NCBI GenBank assembly: GCA_946886995.1
Contig: CAMPJU010000010.1
Span: 1 to 14,669, forward strand
DNA: 14,669 nt
Origin: an uncultured Lysobacteraceae bacterium
GTDB lineage: Bacteria; Pseudomonadota; Gammaproteobacteria; Xanthomonadales; Xanthomonadaceae
Reading direction: 5' to 3'
Shown here: in pieces, positions 8,461 to 14,669 of the stretch
How positions within the stretch are numbered: position 1 is the stretch's first letter
Layout of the letters: every line of letters starts with the position of its first letter
The notes under the pieces: model-generated
The model's database searches: none
What the model was told of the DNA's origin: nothing
Seen by the model: only the letters and a program-made list of their open reading frames with translations
Made by a program: the position numbers and the translations under genes

Positions 8461-8481
8461 GCGCGGGCGTCCGGCCCGCGC
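8461..8481. repeat. Third hairpin after comEA
   Basis: GCGCGGGC (8461-8468) pairs perfectly with GCCCGCGC (8474-8481) around the five-base loop GTCCG. It begins 21 bases beyond the comEA stop on the minus strand and is the first of three hairpins transcribed after that gene. It has no T-rich tail. Confidence 0.55.
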
Positions 8482-8502
8482 GTTGCGCACCCGCTCCGGG
8501 CG

Positions 8503-8844
8503 TCAGCCCTTCTTCGCGGGCCTGGCCGCGACCCTGGCCTTGGTCGTCGTCCTGCCCTTCGGCTTTGCGATCGTCTTGCCGAGGACGATCCGGTCGCGGT
8601 TGTTCTCGACCGTCTTCAGGCCGATGCCCTTCACCTCGGCCAGCTGCTCCGCGCTGCGGAACGGTCCGTTGGCCTTGCGGTGGGCCACGATCGCCGCGGC
8701 CTTGGCTTCGCCGATGTTGACCAGCACCCGATCGAGCGTGGCGGCGTCGGCCTTGTTGATGTCGACCTTCTCGGCCGCGAAGGCGGGACCGGACAGCAGC
8801 AACGCCAATGCCAGGCCCTTGAGCAGGGGAACGAGACGCTTCAT
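8503..8844 (-). CDS. comEA: ComEA-type helix-hairpin-helix DNA-binding protein, secreted
   Basis: This is a 113-residue secreted protein with a tandem helix-hairpin-helix (HhH) domain of the ComEA type. It would bind double-stranded DNA in the periplasm and help pull it inward during natural transformation. The ATG at 8844 is chosen because it has an ideal AAGGAG at 8851-8856 and opens with a signal peptide (MKRLVPLLKGLALALLLSG, cleavage after AFA-A). The HhH block runs VDINKADAATLDRVLVNIGE to VKGIGLKTVENNRDRIV (about residues 27-88), with hairpins NIGEAKA and VKGIGLKT. A lysine/arginine-rich tail (KPKGRTTTKARVAARPAKKG) adds non-specific DNA affinity. No other competence gene is adjacent. Stand-alone ComEA-like proteins of this size are common in xanthomonads. 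A minus-strand frame extends upstream to 9114, but it crosses the divergent promoter region and is not credible. Confidence 0.93.
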   Translation of the reverse strand: MKRLVPLLKGLALALLLSGPAFAAEKVDINKADAATLDRVLVNIGEAKAAAIVAHRKANGPFRSAEQLAEVKGIGLKTVENNRDRIVLGKTIAKPKGRTTTKARVAARPAKKG

Positions 8845-8850
8845 GGACAA

Positions 8851-8856
8851 CTCCTT
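8851..8856 (-). promoter_or_regulatory. Strong ribosome-binding site that fixes the comEA start
   Basis: The minus strand reads AAGGAG followed by six bases and ATG. It is the best Shine-Dalgarno match in the window and decides between the 8844 start and longer in-frame starts. Confidence 0.85.
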
Positions 8857-8951
8857 GTCGTGGTGGGTGCGGGCCAGTCTCGCGATCGCCGTCCACGACG
8901 GGCATCGCCGGACTTGCCGGAAGGCGCCGGGCAACGCGCCGCGACCGCGTC

Positions 8952-8971
8952 GGCCGGTGCCTACACCGGCC
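8952..8971. promoter_or_regulatory. 8-bp palindrome upstream of the M20 peptidase (candidate operator)
   Basis: GGCCGGTG (8952-8959), spacer CCTA, and CACCGGCC (8964-8971) form a perfect inverted repeat. It covers the place where the -35 region would lie for the TAGAAT element at 8989-8994, so it could be a repressor or activator site. The rest of the 178-base gap between comEA and the peptidase shows no gene. It could also be chance in such GC-rich DNA. Confidence 0.4.
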
Positions 8972-8988
8972 TCGCCGGGAGCCCGCGC

Positions 8989-8994
8989 TAGAAT
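8989..8994 (+). promoter_or_regulatory. Candidate -10 element for the M20 peptidase
   Basis: TAGAAT matches the TATAAT consensus at five of six positions and lies 28 bases before the ATG at 9023. No good -35 hexamer is present at 16-18 bases upstream; the palindrome 8952-8971 sits there instead. Confidence 0.5.
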
Positions 8995-9022
8995 CGTCGA
9001 CCCTTCGAAAACCGGGCGCCCG

Positions 9023-10513
9023 ATGGACAACAGCCAGATCGAACGCTTCGTTTCGGCCAAGTGGGACGACGAGATCGTCCCCCGGCTCGTCGAATACATC
9101 CGCATCCCCAACAAGTCGCCGATGTTCGACGCCGAATGGGTGGAACACGGCTACATGGACGACGCCGTCCGCCTGATGGAGGACTGGGCCCGGGCCCAGC
9201 CGATCAAGGGCATGCAACTGGAGGTCGTCCGGCTGGAGGGCCGCACGCCGCTGATCTTCATCGACATCCCCGCCAGCGGCGCGGACACCGGCGACGACTG
9301 CGTCCTGCTGTACGGCCACCTGGACAAGCAGCCCGAGATGTCGGGCTGGGACGACGACCTGGGCCCCTGGAAACCCGTCATCAAGGGCGACCGGCTGTAC
9401 GGGCGCGGTGGCGCCGACGACGGCTACGCGATCTTCGGTTCGCTGGCGGCGATCATGGCGCTGCAGGAGCAGGGCCTGCCGCACGCGCGCTGCGTGGTGC
9501 TCATCGAGGCCTGCGAGGAGTCCGGCAGCTACGACCTGCCCGCCTACGTCGACCACCTGGCCGACCGCATCGGCAGTCCGTCGCTCGTGGTGTGCCTGGA
9601 TTCGGGCTGCGGCAACTACGACCAGCTGTGGTGCACCACCTCGCTGCGCGGCATGGCCGGCGGCAACTTCACGGTGAAGGTGCTCGAGGAAGGCGTGCAT
9701 TCCGGCGACGCCTCCGGCGTCGTGCCGTCGAGCTTCCGCCTGCTGCGCCAGCTGCTGTCGCGCATCGAGGACGAAGCCACCGGCCACATCGTCGTCGACG
9801 GCCTGCATGCGGAGATCCCCGAAGAGCGCCTTGCGCAGGCGCGCGAGGCCGCGCGGGTGCTCGATTCGGCCGTGTTCGACAAGTTCCCGTTCCTCGATGG
9901 CATGTCGCCGATGGCCGAGGACCACACCGAACTGGTGCTCAACCGCACCTGGCGCCCGGCGCTGAGCGTGACCGGCGCCGACGGGCTGCCCTCGCTGTCG
10001 TCGGCCGGCAACGTGCTGCGGCCGCACACCGCCGTGAAGCTGTCGCTCCGGCTGCCGCCGACGGTGGACGGACGCAAGGCCGGCGAACTCCTCAAGGACG
10101 TGCTGCTGTCCGACCCGCCCAACGGCGCCCAGGTCACGCTCGAGCTCGAGAAGTCGTCCAGCGGCTGGAACGCGCCGGCGATGTCGGCGTGGCTCACGGA
10201 CGCGATCGATGGCGCGAGCCGCGAGTTCTTCGGCGAGCCCGCGGTGTACATGGGCGAAGGCGGCTCGATCCCGTTCATGGGCATGCTCGGCGAGAAGTTC
10301 CCGGGCGCGCAGTTCATGATCACCGGCGTGCTGGGCCCGCACTCCAACGCGCACGGCCCGAACGAGTTCCTGCACATCCCGATGGGCAAGCGGGTCACCG
10401 CCTGCGTCGCGCGGGTGATCGCCGACCACCACGCGGCGAGCGTGCGCGGCGAGACGACGGGCGCCGCGGTGGCGGCGAGCACCCAGGAACGCGGCGAGCA
10501 CGGGTGCTGCTGA
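9023..10513 (+). CDS. M20-family metallopeptidase, CNDP2/carnosinase-like dipeptidase
   Basis: This is a 496-residue cytoplasmic di-zinc (or manganese) peptidase of family M20, expected to cleave dipeptides or related amide substrates. The metal and catalytic residues are visible: H99 and D101 in YGHLDKQPE, D132 in GRGGADDGYA, E165 (base) and E166 in EACEESGS, D193 in CLDSGCG and H444 in NAHGPNEFL. H99 and D132 sit at the same numbers recalled for mammalian CN2, and the other ligands are within two. Between them lies the dimerisation/lid domain, with GVHSGDASGVVPSSFR. No signal peptide is present. The ATG is chosen at the family N-terminus MDNSQIERFVSAKWDDEIVP; no clear ribosome-binding site precedes it. 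The gene has its own probable promoter and converges on xanB, with only seven bases between the stops and no obvious terminator. The exact substrate is unknown; DapE or ArgE activity is less likely given the length. Confidence 0.93.
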   Translation: MDNSQIERFVSAKWDDEIVPRLVEYIRIPNKSPMFDAEWVEHGYMDDAVRLMEDWARAQPIKGMQLEVVRLEGRTPLIFIDIPASGADTGDDCVLLYGHLDKQPEMSGWDDDLGPWKPVIKGDRLYGRGGADDGYAIFGSLAAIMALQEQGLPHARCVVLIEACEESGSYDLPAYVDHLADRIGSPSLVVCLDSGCGNYDQLWCTTSLRGMAGGNFTVKVLEEGVHSGDASGVVPSSFRLLRQLLSRIEDEATGHIVVDGLHAEIPEERLAQAREAARVLDSAVFDKFPFLDGMSPMAEDHTELVLNRTWRPALSVTGADGLPSLSSAGNVLRPHTAVKLSLRLPPTVDGRKAGELLKDVLLSDPPNGAQVTLELEKSSSGWNAPAMSAWLTDAIDGASREFFGEPAVYMGEGGSIPFMGMLGEKFPGAQFMITGVLGPHSNAHGPNEFLHIPMGKRVTACVARVIADHHAASVRGETTGAAVAASTQERGEHGCC

Positions 10514-10520
10514 GGTCCGC

Positions 10521-11924
10521 CTAGCTGCGGCCGTAGACGTCCTCGTAGCGGACGATGTCGTCCTCGCCGAGGTAGTCGCCGGACTGCACCTCGATCAGCT
10601 CGAGGACCTCGTCGCCGGGGTTCTCGAGCCGGTGCTTCGCCCCCAGCGGGATGTAGGTCGACTGGTTGGCGTGCAACTCGAACACGTCGTTGTCGCGGGT
10701 CACCCGCGCGGTGCCGCGCACCACGATCCAGTGTTCGGCGCGCCGGGTGTGCGACTGCAACGACAGGCGACCGCCCGGCTTGACCTTGATGCGCTTGACC
10801 TGGAATCCCTCGTCCTGGTCGATCGAGTCGTAGCTGCCCCACGGCCGGTGCACCTCGCGGTGCAGCACGGCGTGGCTGCGCTGTCCGGCCTTGAGGCGCG
10901 CGACGACTTCCTTCACCTGCTGCACCTTGTCCTTGTGCGCGACCAGCACGGCGTCGTCGGTCTCCACGACCACCAGGTCGTCCACGCCGACCAGCGCCAC
11001 CAGGCGGCGTGCCCAGGCATAGCTGTTGCGGCTGTCCACGGCGATCACGTCGCCGTGGTGCGCATTGCCGTCGCCGTCCTGTGCGCTGACTTCCCACAAC
11101 GCCGACCACGAGCCGACGTCGTTCCAGCCGATGTCCACCGGCAGCACCATCGCCCGGTCGGTCTTCTCCATCACCGCGTAGTCGATCGAGTCCGCGGGGC
11201 ACGCCTCGAACGCGGCCTTGTCCAGCCGGATGAAGTCGCCGTCGCGCACCGCTCCGTCGCAGGCGGCGCGCACCGCCGCCAGCATCGCCGGCGCGTGGCG
11301 CCCGAGTTCCGCCAGGAACCGCGAAGCGCGGAACAGGAACATGCCGCTGTTCCAGTAGTAGCCGCCTTCGGACAGGTACCGGGCCGCCGTCGCGGCATCG
11401 GGCTTCTCCACGAAGCGGCGCACCGCGCGCACGCCGTCGCCGGCTTCGGCCTGGATGTATCCGAAACCCGTCTCGGGCGCGCCGGGCACGATCCCGAAGG
11501 TGACCAGTGCACCGCCTGCTGCTGCGGGAATCGCTTCGCGCACGGCCGCGTGGAACGCGGCCTCGTCCGTGACCACGTGGTCGGACGGCAGCACCAGCAG
11601 CAACGGGTCGGCCCCGTCGGCGGTTGCCTGCAGCGCCGCCGCGGCGATCGCGGGCGCCGTGTTGCGGCCGGCCGGCTCGAGCAGGATCGCGGCGCGCGGC
11701 GCACCGGCCTGGCGCAGCTGCTCGGCGACCAGGAACCGGTGGTCCTCGTTGGCGACGACGATCGGCGCGGCGCCCGCCAGCGGCGCGACGCGCCGCCAGG
11801 TCGCCTGCACCATCGTGTCGTCGCCGGCCAGTGCCAGGAACTGCTTGGGGTACGCCTCGCGCGACAGCGGCCACAGGCGGGTGCCGGAACCACCGGACAG
11901 CAGGACGGGCTGGAGGTCGGTCAC
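10521..11924 (-). CDS. xanB: Mannose-1-phosphate guanylyltransferase / mannose-6-phosphate isomerase (XanB/ManC)
   Basis: This bifunctional enzyme has a C-terminal cupin that interconverts fructose-6-P and mannose-6-P and an N-terminal nucleotidyltransferase that turns mannose-1-P and GTP into GDP-mannose. GDP-mannose feeds exopolysaccharide and LPS synthesis. The pyrophosphorylase signature is LLSGGSGTRLWPLSREAYPK, followed by FVEKPDAATAARYL, YYWNSGMFLF and DIGWNDVGSWSAL. The isomerase cupin shows HRPWGSYDSID, GGRLSLQSHTRRAEHWIVV and VQSGDYLGEDDIVRYEDVYG. The GTG at 11924 (VTDLQPVLLSGG) gives 467 residues, the length recalled for Xanthomonas XanB, and has GGA seven bases upstream. A GTG at 11942 would add six residues but lacks a ribosome-binding site. 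The phosphomannomutase gene xanA is not next to it, unlike in Xanthomonas xanAB. It is divergent from amgK. Confidence 0.95.
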   Translation of the reverse strand: MTDLQPVLLSGGSGTRLWPLSREAYPKQFLALAGDDTMVQATWRRVAPLAGAAPIVVANEDHRFLVAEQLRQAGAPRAAILLEPAGRNTAPAIAAAALQATADGADPLLLVLPSDHVVTDEAAFHAAVREAIPAAAGGALVTFGIVPGAPETGFGYIQAEAGDGVRAVRRFVEKPDAATAARYLSEGGYYWNSGMFLFRASRFLAELGRHAPAMLAAVRAACDGAVRDGDFIRLDKAAFEACPADSIDYAVMEKTDRAMVLPVDIGWNDVGSWSALWEVSAQDGDGNAHHGDVIAVDSRNSYAWARRLVALVGVDDLVVVETDDAVLVAHKDKVQQVKEVVARLKAGQRSHAVLHREVHRPWGSYDSIDQDEGFQVKRIKVKPGGRLSLQSHTRRAEHWIVVRGTARVTRDNDVFELHANQSTYIPLGAKHRLENPGDEVLELIEVQSGDYLGEDDIVRYEDVYGRS

Positions 11925-11960
11925 GTTTCGATCCGTCGCCACGCACGATCGCGAGCGCGC

Positions 11961-11970
11961 AGTTTACCCT
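11961..11970. promoter_or_regulatory. Overlapping divergent -10 candidates between xanB and amgK
   Basis: The 80-base gap between the two divergent genes holds one AT-richer island, AGTTTACCCT. Read on the minus strand it gives TAAACT (11966-11961) for xanB; read on the plus strand it gives TACCCT (11965-11970) for amgK. The two would share DNA, so the promoters could compete. No convincing -35 is seen on either side. Confidence 0.35.
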
Positions 11971-12004
11971 GTGCATCCGGCGCTCCCGCCGGCCCGGAGA
12001 CTGC

Positions 12005-13015
12005 ATGGGCACCGCCACCGAACACGACGACGCGCGCGCCGGCCAGCGCCAGGCCTGGGCGCGCGAAGTGGCCGGCGACCACGCGCTGGAACTGTCGCGG
12101 GCATCGGTCGACGCCGGGTTCCGCAGCTACTGGCGCGCGGCCTCGCCGGGAACGACCAGCCGCATCGTGATGGATTCGCCGCCGGGCCTGGAGGACGTCG
12201 GTCCCTGGCTGCGCGTCCACGCCCTGCTCGACGGCGGCGGGGTGCGGGTGCCGCGCGTGCTCGCGCGCGATGTCGAGGCCGGTTTCCTGCTGCTCGAGGA
12301 CCTCGGCGCCGCGACCTACCTGCAGGTCCTCGACGCCGACAACGCCGACGCGCTGTTCGACGACGCCGTGACCCAGCTGCTGCGCCTGCAGGCGATCCCG
12401 TGTCCCGAGTGGTTGCCGTCCTACGACCGCGCGCTGCTGCTGCGCGAGCTGCGCCTGTTCGACGAATGGTTCCTCGGCCGGCACCTGGGCCTGTCGCTCG
12501 ACGACGACGAACGCGACACGCTGGAAGGCGCCTACGCACGACTGGTGGATGCGGCCCTGGCGCAGCCGCGCGTGCTGGTGCATCGCGACTACATGCCGCG
12601 CAACCTGATGCCCGCCGACGGCGGCCCGGCCGTCCTGGACTTCCAGGACGCCGTGCAGGGACCGATCGCGTACGACGTGCTGAGCCTGTTCAAGGACGCG
12701 TTCGTCAGCTGGCCAGGCGCACGATTCGATGCCTGGATCGACCGGTACCACGCCCGTGCCGCCGCAGCCGGGCTGCCCGTCGGCGACGCTGGCGCATTCC
12801 GGCGCGACGTCGACTGGATCGGCGTGCAGCGCCACCTCAAGGTGCTCGGCATCTTCGCGCGGCTGCTGCATCGCGACCGCAAGCCGAAATACATCGCCGA
12901 TGCGCCGCGCTTCATCGGCTACCTCGATGCCGTGCTGCCGCGGCACCCGGAGCTCGCGCCGCTGCATGCGTTGATCGGGCGAAAGGTCGCCACGGCCGCG
13001 GGAGCCACGGCATGA
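12005..13015 (+). CDS. amgK: AmgK, N-acetylmuramate/N-acetylglucosamine kinase
   Basis: AmgK phosphorylates the anomeric carbon of N-acetylmuramate (and N-acetylglucosamine). This is the first committed step of the recycling route that bypasses de novo UDP-MurNAc synthesis and gives intrinsic fosfomycin tolerance. The 336-residue product has the aminoglycoside-phosphotransferase fold. FLLLEDLGAATYLQ is the hinge region, the catalytic loop is VHRDYMPRNLM (H193, D195, N200), and the metal-binding motif is LDFQDAVQGPIAYDVLSL (D212, D215). The late block RHLKVLGIFARLLHRDRKPK is typical of AmgK rather than antibiotic kinases. The ATG at 12005 has GGAG at 11996-11999. The gene overlaps murU by ATGA; the pair firmly supports the assignment. 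MupP, the phosphatase that completes the route in pseudomonads, is not in this window. Confidence 0.93.
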   Translation: MGTATEHDDARAGQRQAWAREVAGDHALELSRASVDAGFRSYWRAASPGTTSRIVMDSPPGLEDVGPWLRVHALLDGGGVRVPRVLARDVEAGFLLLEDLGAATYLQVLDADNADALFDDAVTQLLRLQAIPCPEWLPSYDRALLLRELRLFDEWFLGRHLGLSLDDDERDTLEGAYARLVDAALAQPRVLVHRDYMPRNLMPADGGPAVLDFQDAVQGPIAYDVLSLFKDAFVSWPGARFDAWIDRYHARAAAAGLPVGDAGAFRRDVDWIGVQRHLKVLGIFARLLHRDRKPKYIADAPRFIGYLDAVLPRHPELAPLHALIGRKVATAAGATA

Positions 13016-13734
13016 AGGCCCTGGTCTTCGCCGCCGGGTTCGGCGAACGCATGCGGCCGCTGACCGAGCACACCCCCAAGCCGCTGCTCGACGTCGGCGG
13101 GCGACCGTTGATCGTGCGCCACCTGGAGAAGCTGGCGCGGGCCGGTGCCACCGACGTCGTCGTCAACACCAGCTGGCTCGCAACGCGCTTCCCGGCGGAA
13201 CTCGGCGACGGGTCCCGCTGGGGCCTGCGCCTGCATTTCTCGGTCGAAGGCGCCGTGCCGCTCGAAACCGGCGGCGGCATGTTCAACGCGATGCCGTGGC
13301 TGCGCGGGGACGGGGGCGGCAACGACGCCTTCATGGCGGTCAACGGCGACATCTTCAGCGACCACGACTATGCGACGCTGCCGCTGGAACCACCCGGCGA
13401 TGCGCACCTGGTCCTGGTCGACAACCCCGAGCACCACCGCGGAGGTGACTTCATGCTCGGCAACGACGGCCGCATCGCCGCCACCGGCGAACCGCGCCTC
13501 ACGTTCGCCGGCATCGGCGTCTACCGTCCGGCGCTGTTCGACGCCTGGCGCGACGCGGTCGCCGGCGCCCCGGGCATCGACGAAACGCCACCACGTTTCC
13601 AGCTGGCGCCACTGCTGCGCGCGGCGATGGCGCGCGGCGCGGTGACCGGCGAGCACCACCGGGGCCGCTGGACCGACGTGGGCACGCCCGAACGCCTGGC
13701 GAGGCTGGACGCGGAACTGCGCGCGGAAGCCTGA
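13012..13734 (+). CDS. murU: MurU, N-acetylmuramate-1-phosphate uridylyltransferase
   Basis: MurU joins MurNAc-1-phosphate, made by AmgK, to UTP to give UDP-MurNAc, returning recycled wall sugar to peptidoglycan synthesis. The 240-residue protein is a compact Rossmann-type nucleotidyltransferase. The N-terminal motif is FAAGFGERMRPLTEHTPKPL, with the GxGxRxxPxT...K pattern for UTP binding. The sugar-binding block is LETGGGMFNAMPWL, the metal aspartate lies in AVNGDIFSD, and the C-terminal RGRWTDVGTPERLARL is typical. It lacks the extra C-terminal domain of GlmU-like enzymes. The ATG overlaps the amgK stop, so the two are translationally coupled. An unrelated sugar-1-P nucleotidyltransferase would be the alternative, but adjacency to amgK argues against it. 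Confidence 0.93.
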   Translation: MKALVFAAGFGERMRPLTEHTPKPLLDVGGRPLIVRHLEKLARAGATDVVVNTSWLATRFPAELGDGSRWGLRLHFSVEGAVPLETGGGMFNAMPWLRGDGGGNDAFMAVNGDIFSDHDYATLPLEPPGDAHLVLVDNPEHHRGGDFMLGNDGRIAATGEPRLTFAGIGVYRPALFDAWRDAVAGAPGIDETPPRFQLAPLLRAAMARGAVTGEHHRGRWTDVGTPERLARLDAELRAEA

Positions 13735-13767
13735 CCGCGCGATGCGACGGTTCGCGCCGGCCGCGCG

Positions 13768-13773
13768 TATCGT
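13768..13773 (+). promoter_or_regulatory. Candidate -10 element for the sigma-factor gene
   Basis: TATCGT is followed by exactly six bases and the ATG at 13780. The same spacing is seen at the HutD-family gene, and no ribosome-binding site precedes this ATG. A leaderless message is possible. No -35 is evident; the rest of the 45-base gap after murU is featureless. Confidence 0.3.
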
Positions 13774-13779
13774 CGCCAC

Positions 13780-14349
13780 ATGGAGCCCGCGCCCACGGAC
13801 GACACCGCCGAAGCCGACCTCGTCCGACGGGCCCGCCGCGGCGACGACGCGGCCTTCGAGGCGCTGTTCTCGCTGCATGCGCGCGCGGTGCACGGGTTCG
13901 CGCTGCGCATCACCGGCGACCATGCCGCTGCCGAGGATGTCGTCCAGGACACGTTCCTCAAGATGTTCGGCTTCCTCGGCGGCTTCCGGGAAGGCGCGCC
14001 ATTGCGACCGTGGCTCAAGCGGGTCGCAGTCAACCTCGCGATCGACCGCCTCCGCCGGCAACGGCCACAGCTGGACGCCCCGCTGGACGAGGAAACCTGG
14101 GCGGACCGCGGCGCGGCACCCGACCTGCACGCCGAGGGCGAAGGCCTGCTGCGACGCCTGCCGCCGCTGGTGCGTACCGTGGTGTGGCTGCACGAAATGG
14201 AAGGCTGGTCGCACCCGGAGATCGCGGGGCGCTTCGGTCGCAGCCAGAGCTGGTCGAAATCGATCCTCGCGCGCGGCCTGGCGCGGCTGCGCGAGGAGCT
14301 GGACGACACCCCAATGACCGGAGGCCGCCACGATGGCGAACCCGACTGA
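13780..14349 (+). CDS. RNA polymerase sigma factor, ECF-like Sigma-70 family
   Basis: This is a 189-residue alternative sigma factor with only regions 2 and 4, as in the ECF group. Region 2 spans about residues 10-85: ADLVRRARRGDDAAFEALF, then ITGDHAAAEDVVQDTFLKMF (the core-binding VxQDTFLK motif) and RPWLKRVAVNLAIDRLRRQR. Region 4 spans about 120-175: LRRLPPLVRTVVWLHEMEGW, then SHPEIAGRFGRSQSWSKSI and LARGLARLREEL, a helix-turn-helix that reads the -35 element. The last 17 bases overlap the next gene, whose product has one membrane span and is probably its partner anti-sigma protein. The signal sensed and the regulon are unknown. The ATG at 13780 is the first in frame and has no clear ribosome-binding site. 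Confidence 0.92.
   Translation: MEPAPTDDTAEADLVRRARRGDDAAFEALFSLHARAVHGFALRITGDHAAAEDVVQDTFLKMFGFLGGFREGAPLRPWLKRVAVNLAIDRLRRQRPQLDAPLDEETWADRGAAPDLHAEGEGLLRRLPPLVRTVVWLHEMEGWSHPEIAGRFGRSQSWSKSILARGLARLREELDDTPMTGGRHDGEPD
14320..14324 (+). promoter_or_regulatory. Ribosome-binding site inside the sigma gene for its downstream partner
   Basis: GGAGG lies eight bases before the ATG at 14333, within the last codons of the sigma-factor gene. It fixes the start of the overlapping downstream gene and points to coupled translation. Confidence 0.75.
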
Positions 14350-14669
14350 CCACAGCGACGCGCCCCTGGCGGGCGCAGGCGATTCCGGCGACCCGCCGCT
14401 GCCGCCCGGCCTGTGGCCGCGCGTCGCCCGCGCGCGCAGGCGCCAGCTGCGGCGGCGACGCGCGGTGATGGGTGGCGGCCTCGTCGCCGCGTGCCTCGCG
14501 CTTGCCCTGCCGCTGCGCCTGGCGGGTCCCGGAGAGGCGCTGCGGGCGCCTGGCCCGTCGATCGCCGCCATCGATGCCGCGCCGGCCGCAACCGAGAACG
14601 CGACGCCCGCCACCGCGGACCAGGCCACCCGCCTGCGCATCCTCGACCGCGAACTGCAGGACGCCTACC
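14333..14669 (+). CDS. Probable membrane-anchored anti-sigma/regulatory protein (3' truncated)
   Basis: An open frame runs from the ATG at 14333 to the window end (112 codons, no stop). A proline- and glycine-rich cytoplasmic leader (about 1-32) ends in a strongly basic stretch ARARRRQLRRRRAVMGGG. A membrane span follows at about 45-64 (GGGLVAACLALALPLRLAG), then an alanine/proline-rich linker and the start of a helical segment TRLRILDRELQDAY. The topology, short N-terminus inside and the rest outside, resembles an anti-sigma factor. The gene overlaps the sigma gene by 17 bases and has its own GGAGG. However, no zinc-binding HxxxCxxC motif is present in the cytoplasmic part, so the anti-sigma role is inferred from position. 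I do not recognise the family with certainty. Confidence 0.7.
   Translation, partial: MANPTDHSDAPLAGAGDSGDPPLPPGLWPRVARARRRQLRRRRAVMGGGLVAACLALALPLRLAGPGEALRAPGPSIAAIDAAPAATENATPATADQATRLRILDRELQDAY

Noticed and set aside
8845..9114. Upstream in-frame extension of comEA
   Set aside because: It would overlap the start of the divergent peptidase and bury the signal peptide. AAGGAG before 8844 fixes the start.
8384..10501. Minus-strand open frame of about 700 codons opposite the M20 peptidase
   Set aside because: It overlaps a peptidase with all metal ligands and also the comEA region in another frame. The translation shows no motif; it is a GC shadow.
10514..10520. Terminator between the convergent peptidase and xanB genes
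   Set aside because: Only seven bases separate the stops. The nearest repeat (AGCA/TGCT at 10497-10508) is too short and has no T-run.
11624..12004. In-frame upstream extension of amgK
   Set aside because: It would run through the divergent xanB start. The ATG at 12005 has GGAG five bases upstream and the family N-terminus.
12005..13015. Aminoglycoside resistance kinase
   Set aside because: The fold is shared, but coupling to murU and the AmgK-type C-terminal block point to cell-wall sugar recycling, not antibiotic resistance.

Overview
The window is ordinary chromosomal DNA of a very GC-rich gammaproteobacterium, most likely a member of the Xanthomonadaceae/Lysobacteraceae (Lysobacter/Luteimonas-like). 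This rests on base composition, dense gene packing with ATGA/GTGA stop-start overlaps, the suf operon tail carrying a GNAT and a Rieske ferredoxin, and a XanB-type bifunctional mannose enzyme of 467 residues. The genus is inferred, not proven. No tRNA, rRNA, CRISPR array, insertion sequence, phage gene or toxin/defence gene was seen. All genes look intact except the two cut by the window edges.

Bases 1-3688 are the 3' part of a suf iron-sulfur cluster operon on the + strand: sufC (5' truncated), sufD, sufS, a GNAT acetyltransferase and a small Rieske ferredoxin. Each stop codon overlaps the next start codon. A possible terminator (3696-3722) closes it. A strong Fur-box match (3725-3743) then precedes an iron-uptake operon: a Fiu/PiuA-like TonB-dependent catecholate-siderophore receptor, the Fe(II)/2-oxoglutarate dioxygenase PiuC, and a four-helix PepSY membrane protein (3779-7782). 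The first 7.8 kb is therefore devoted to acquiring iron and building it into clusters.

Bases 7709-8844 on the - strand hold a HutD/Ves-family cupin, whose 3' end overlaps the PepSY gene, and a secreted ComEA helix-hairpin-helix DNA-binding protein. Between them lies a cluster of three adjacent GC-rich hairpins. A + strand M20 metallopeptidase of CNDP2/carnosinase-like layout (9023-10513) converges on xanB/manC (10521-11924, - strand), which makes GDP-mannose precursors.

Divergent from xanB is the amgK-murU pair (12005-13734), which recycles cell-wall N-acetylmuramate to UDP-MurNAc. A Sigma-70 family (ECF-like) factor (13780-14349) overlaps the start of a probable membrane-anchored anti-sigma/regulatory protein cut by the window end. 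No gap between genes exceeds 180 bases. Nothing seen demands a new kind of system. The best leads are the unassigned Suf-linked GNAT and Rieske proteins, the triple-hairpin cluster, the overprinted HutD tail, possible leaderless starts, and the palindrome upstream of the peptidase.
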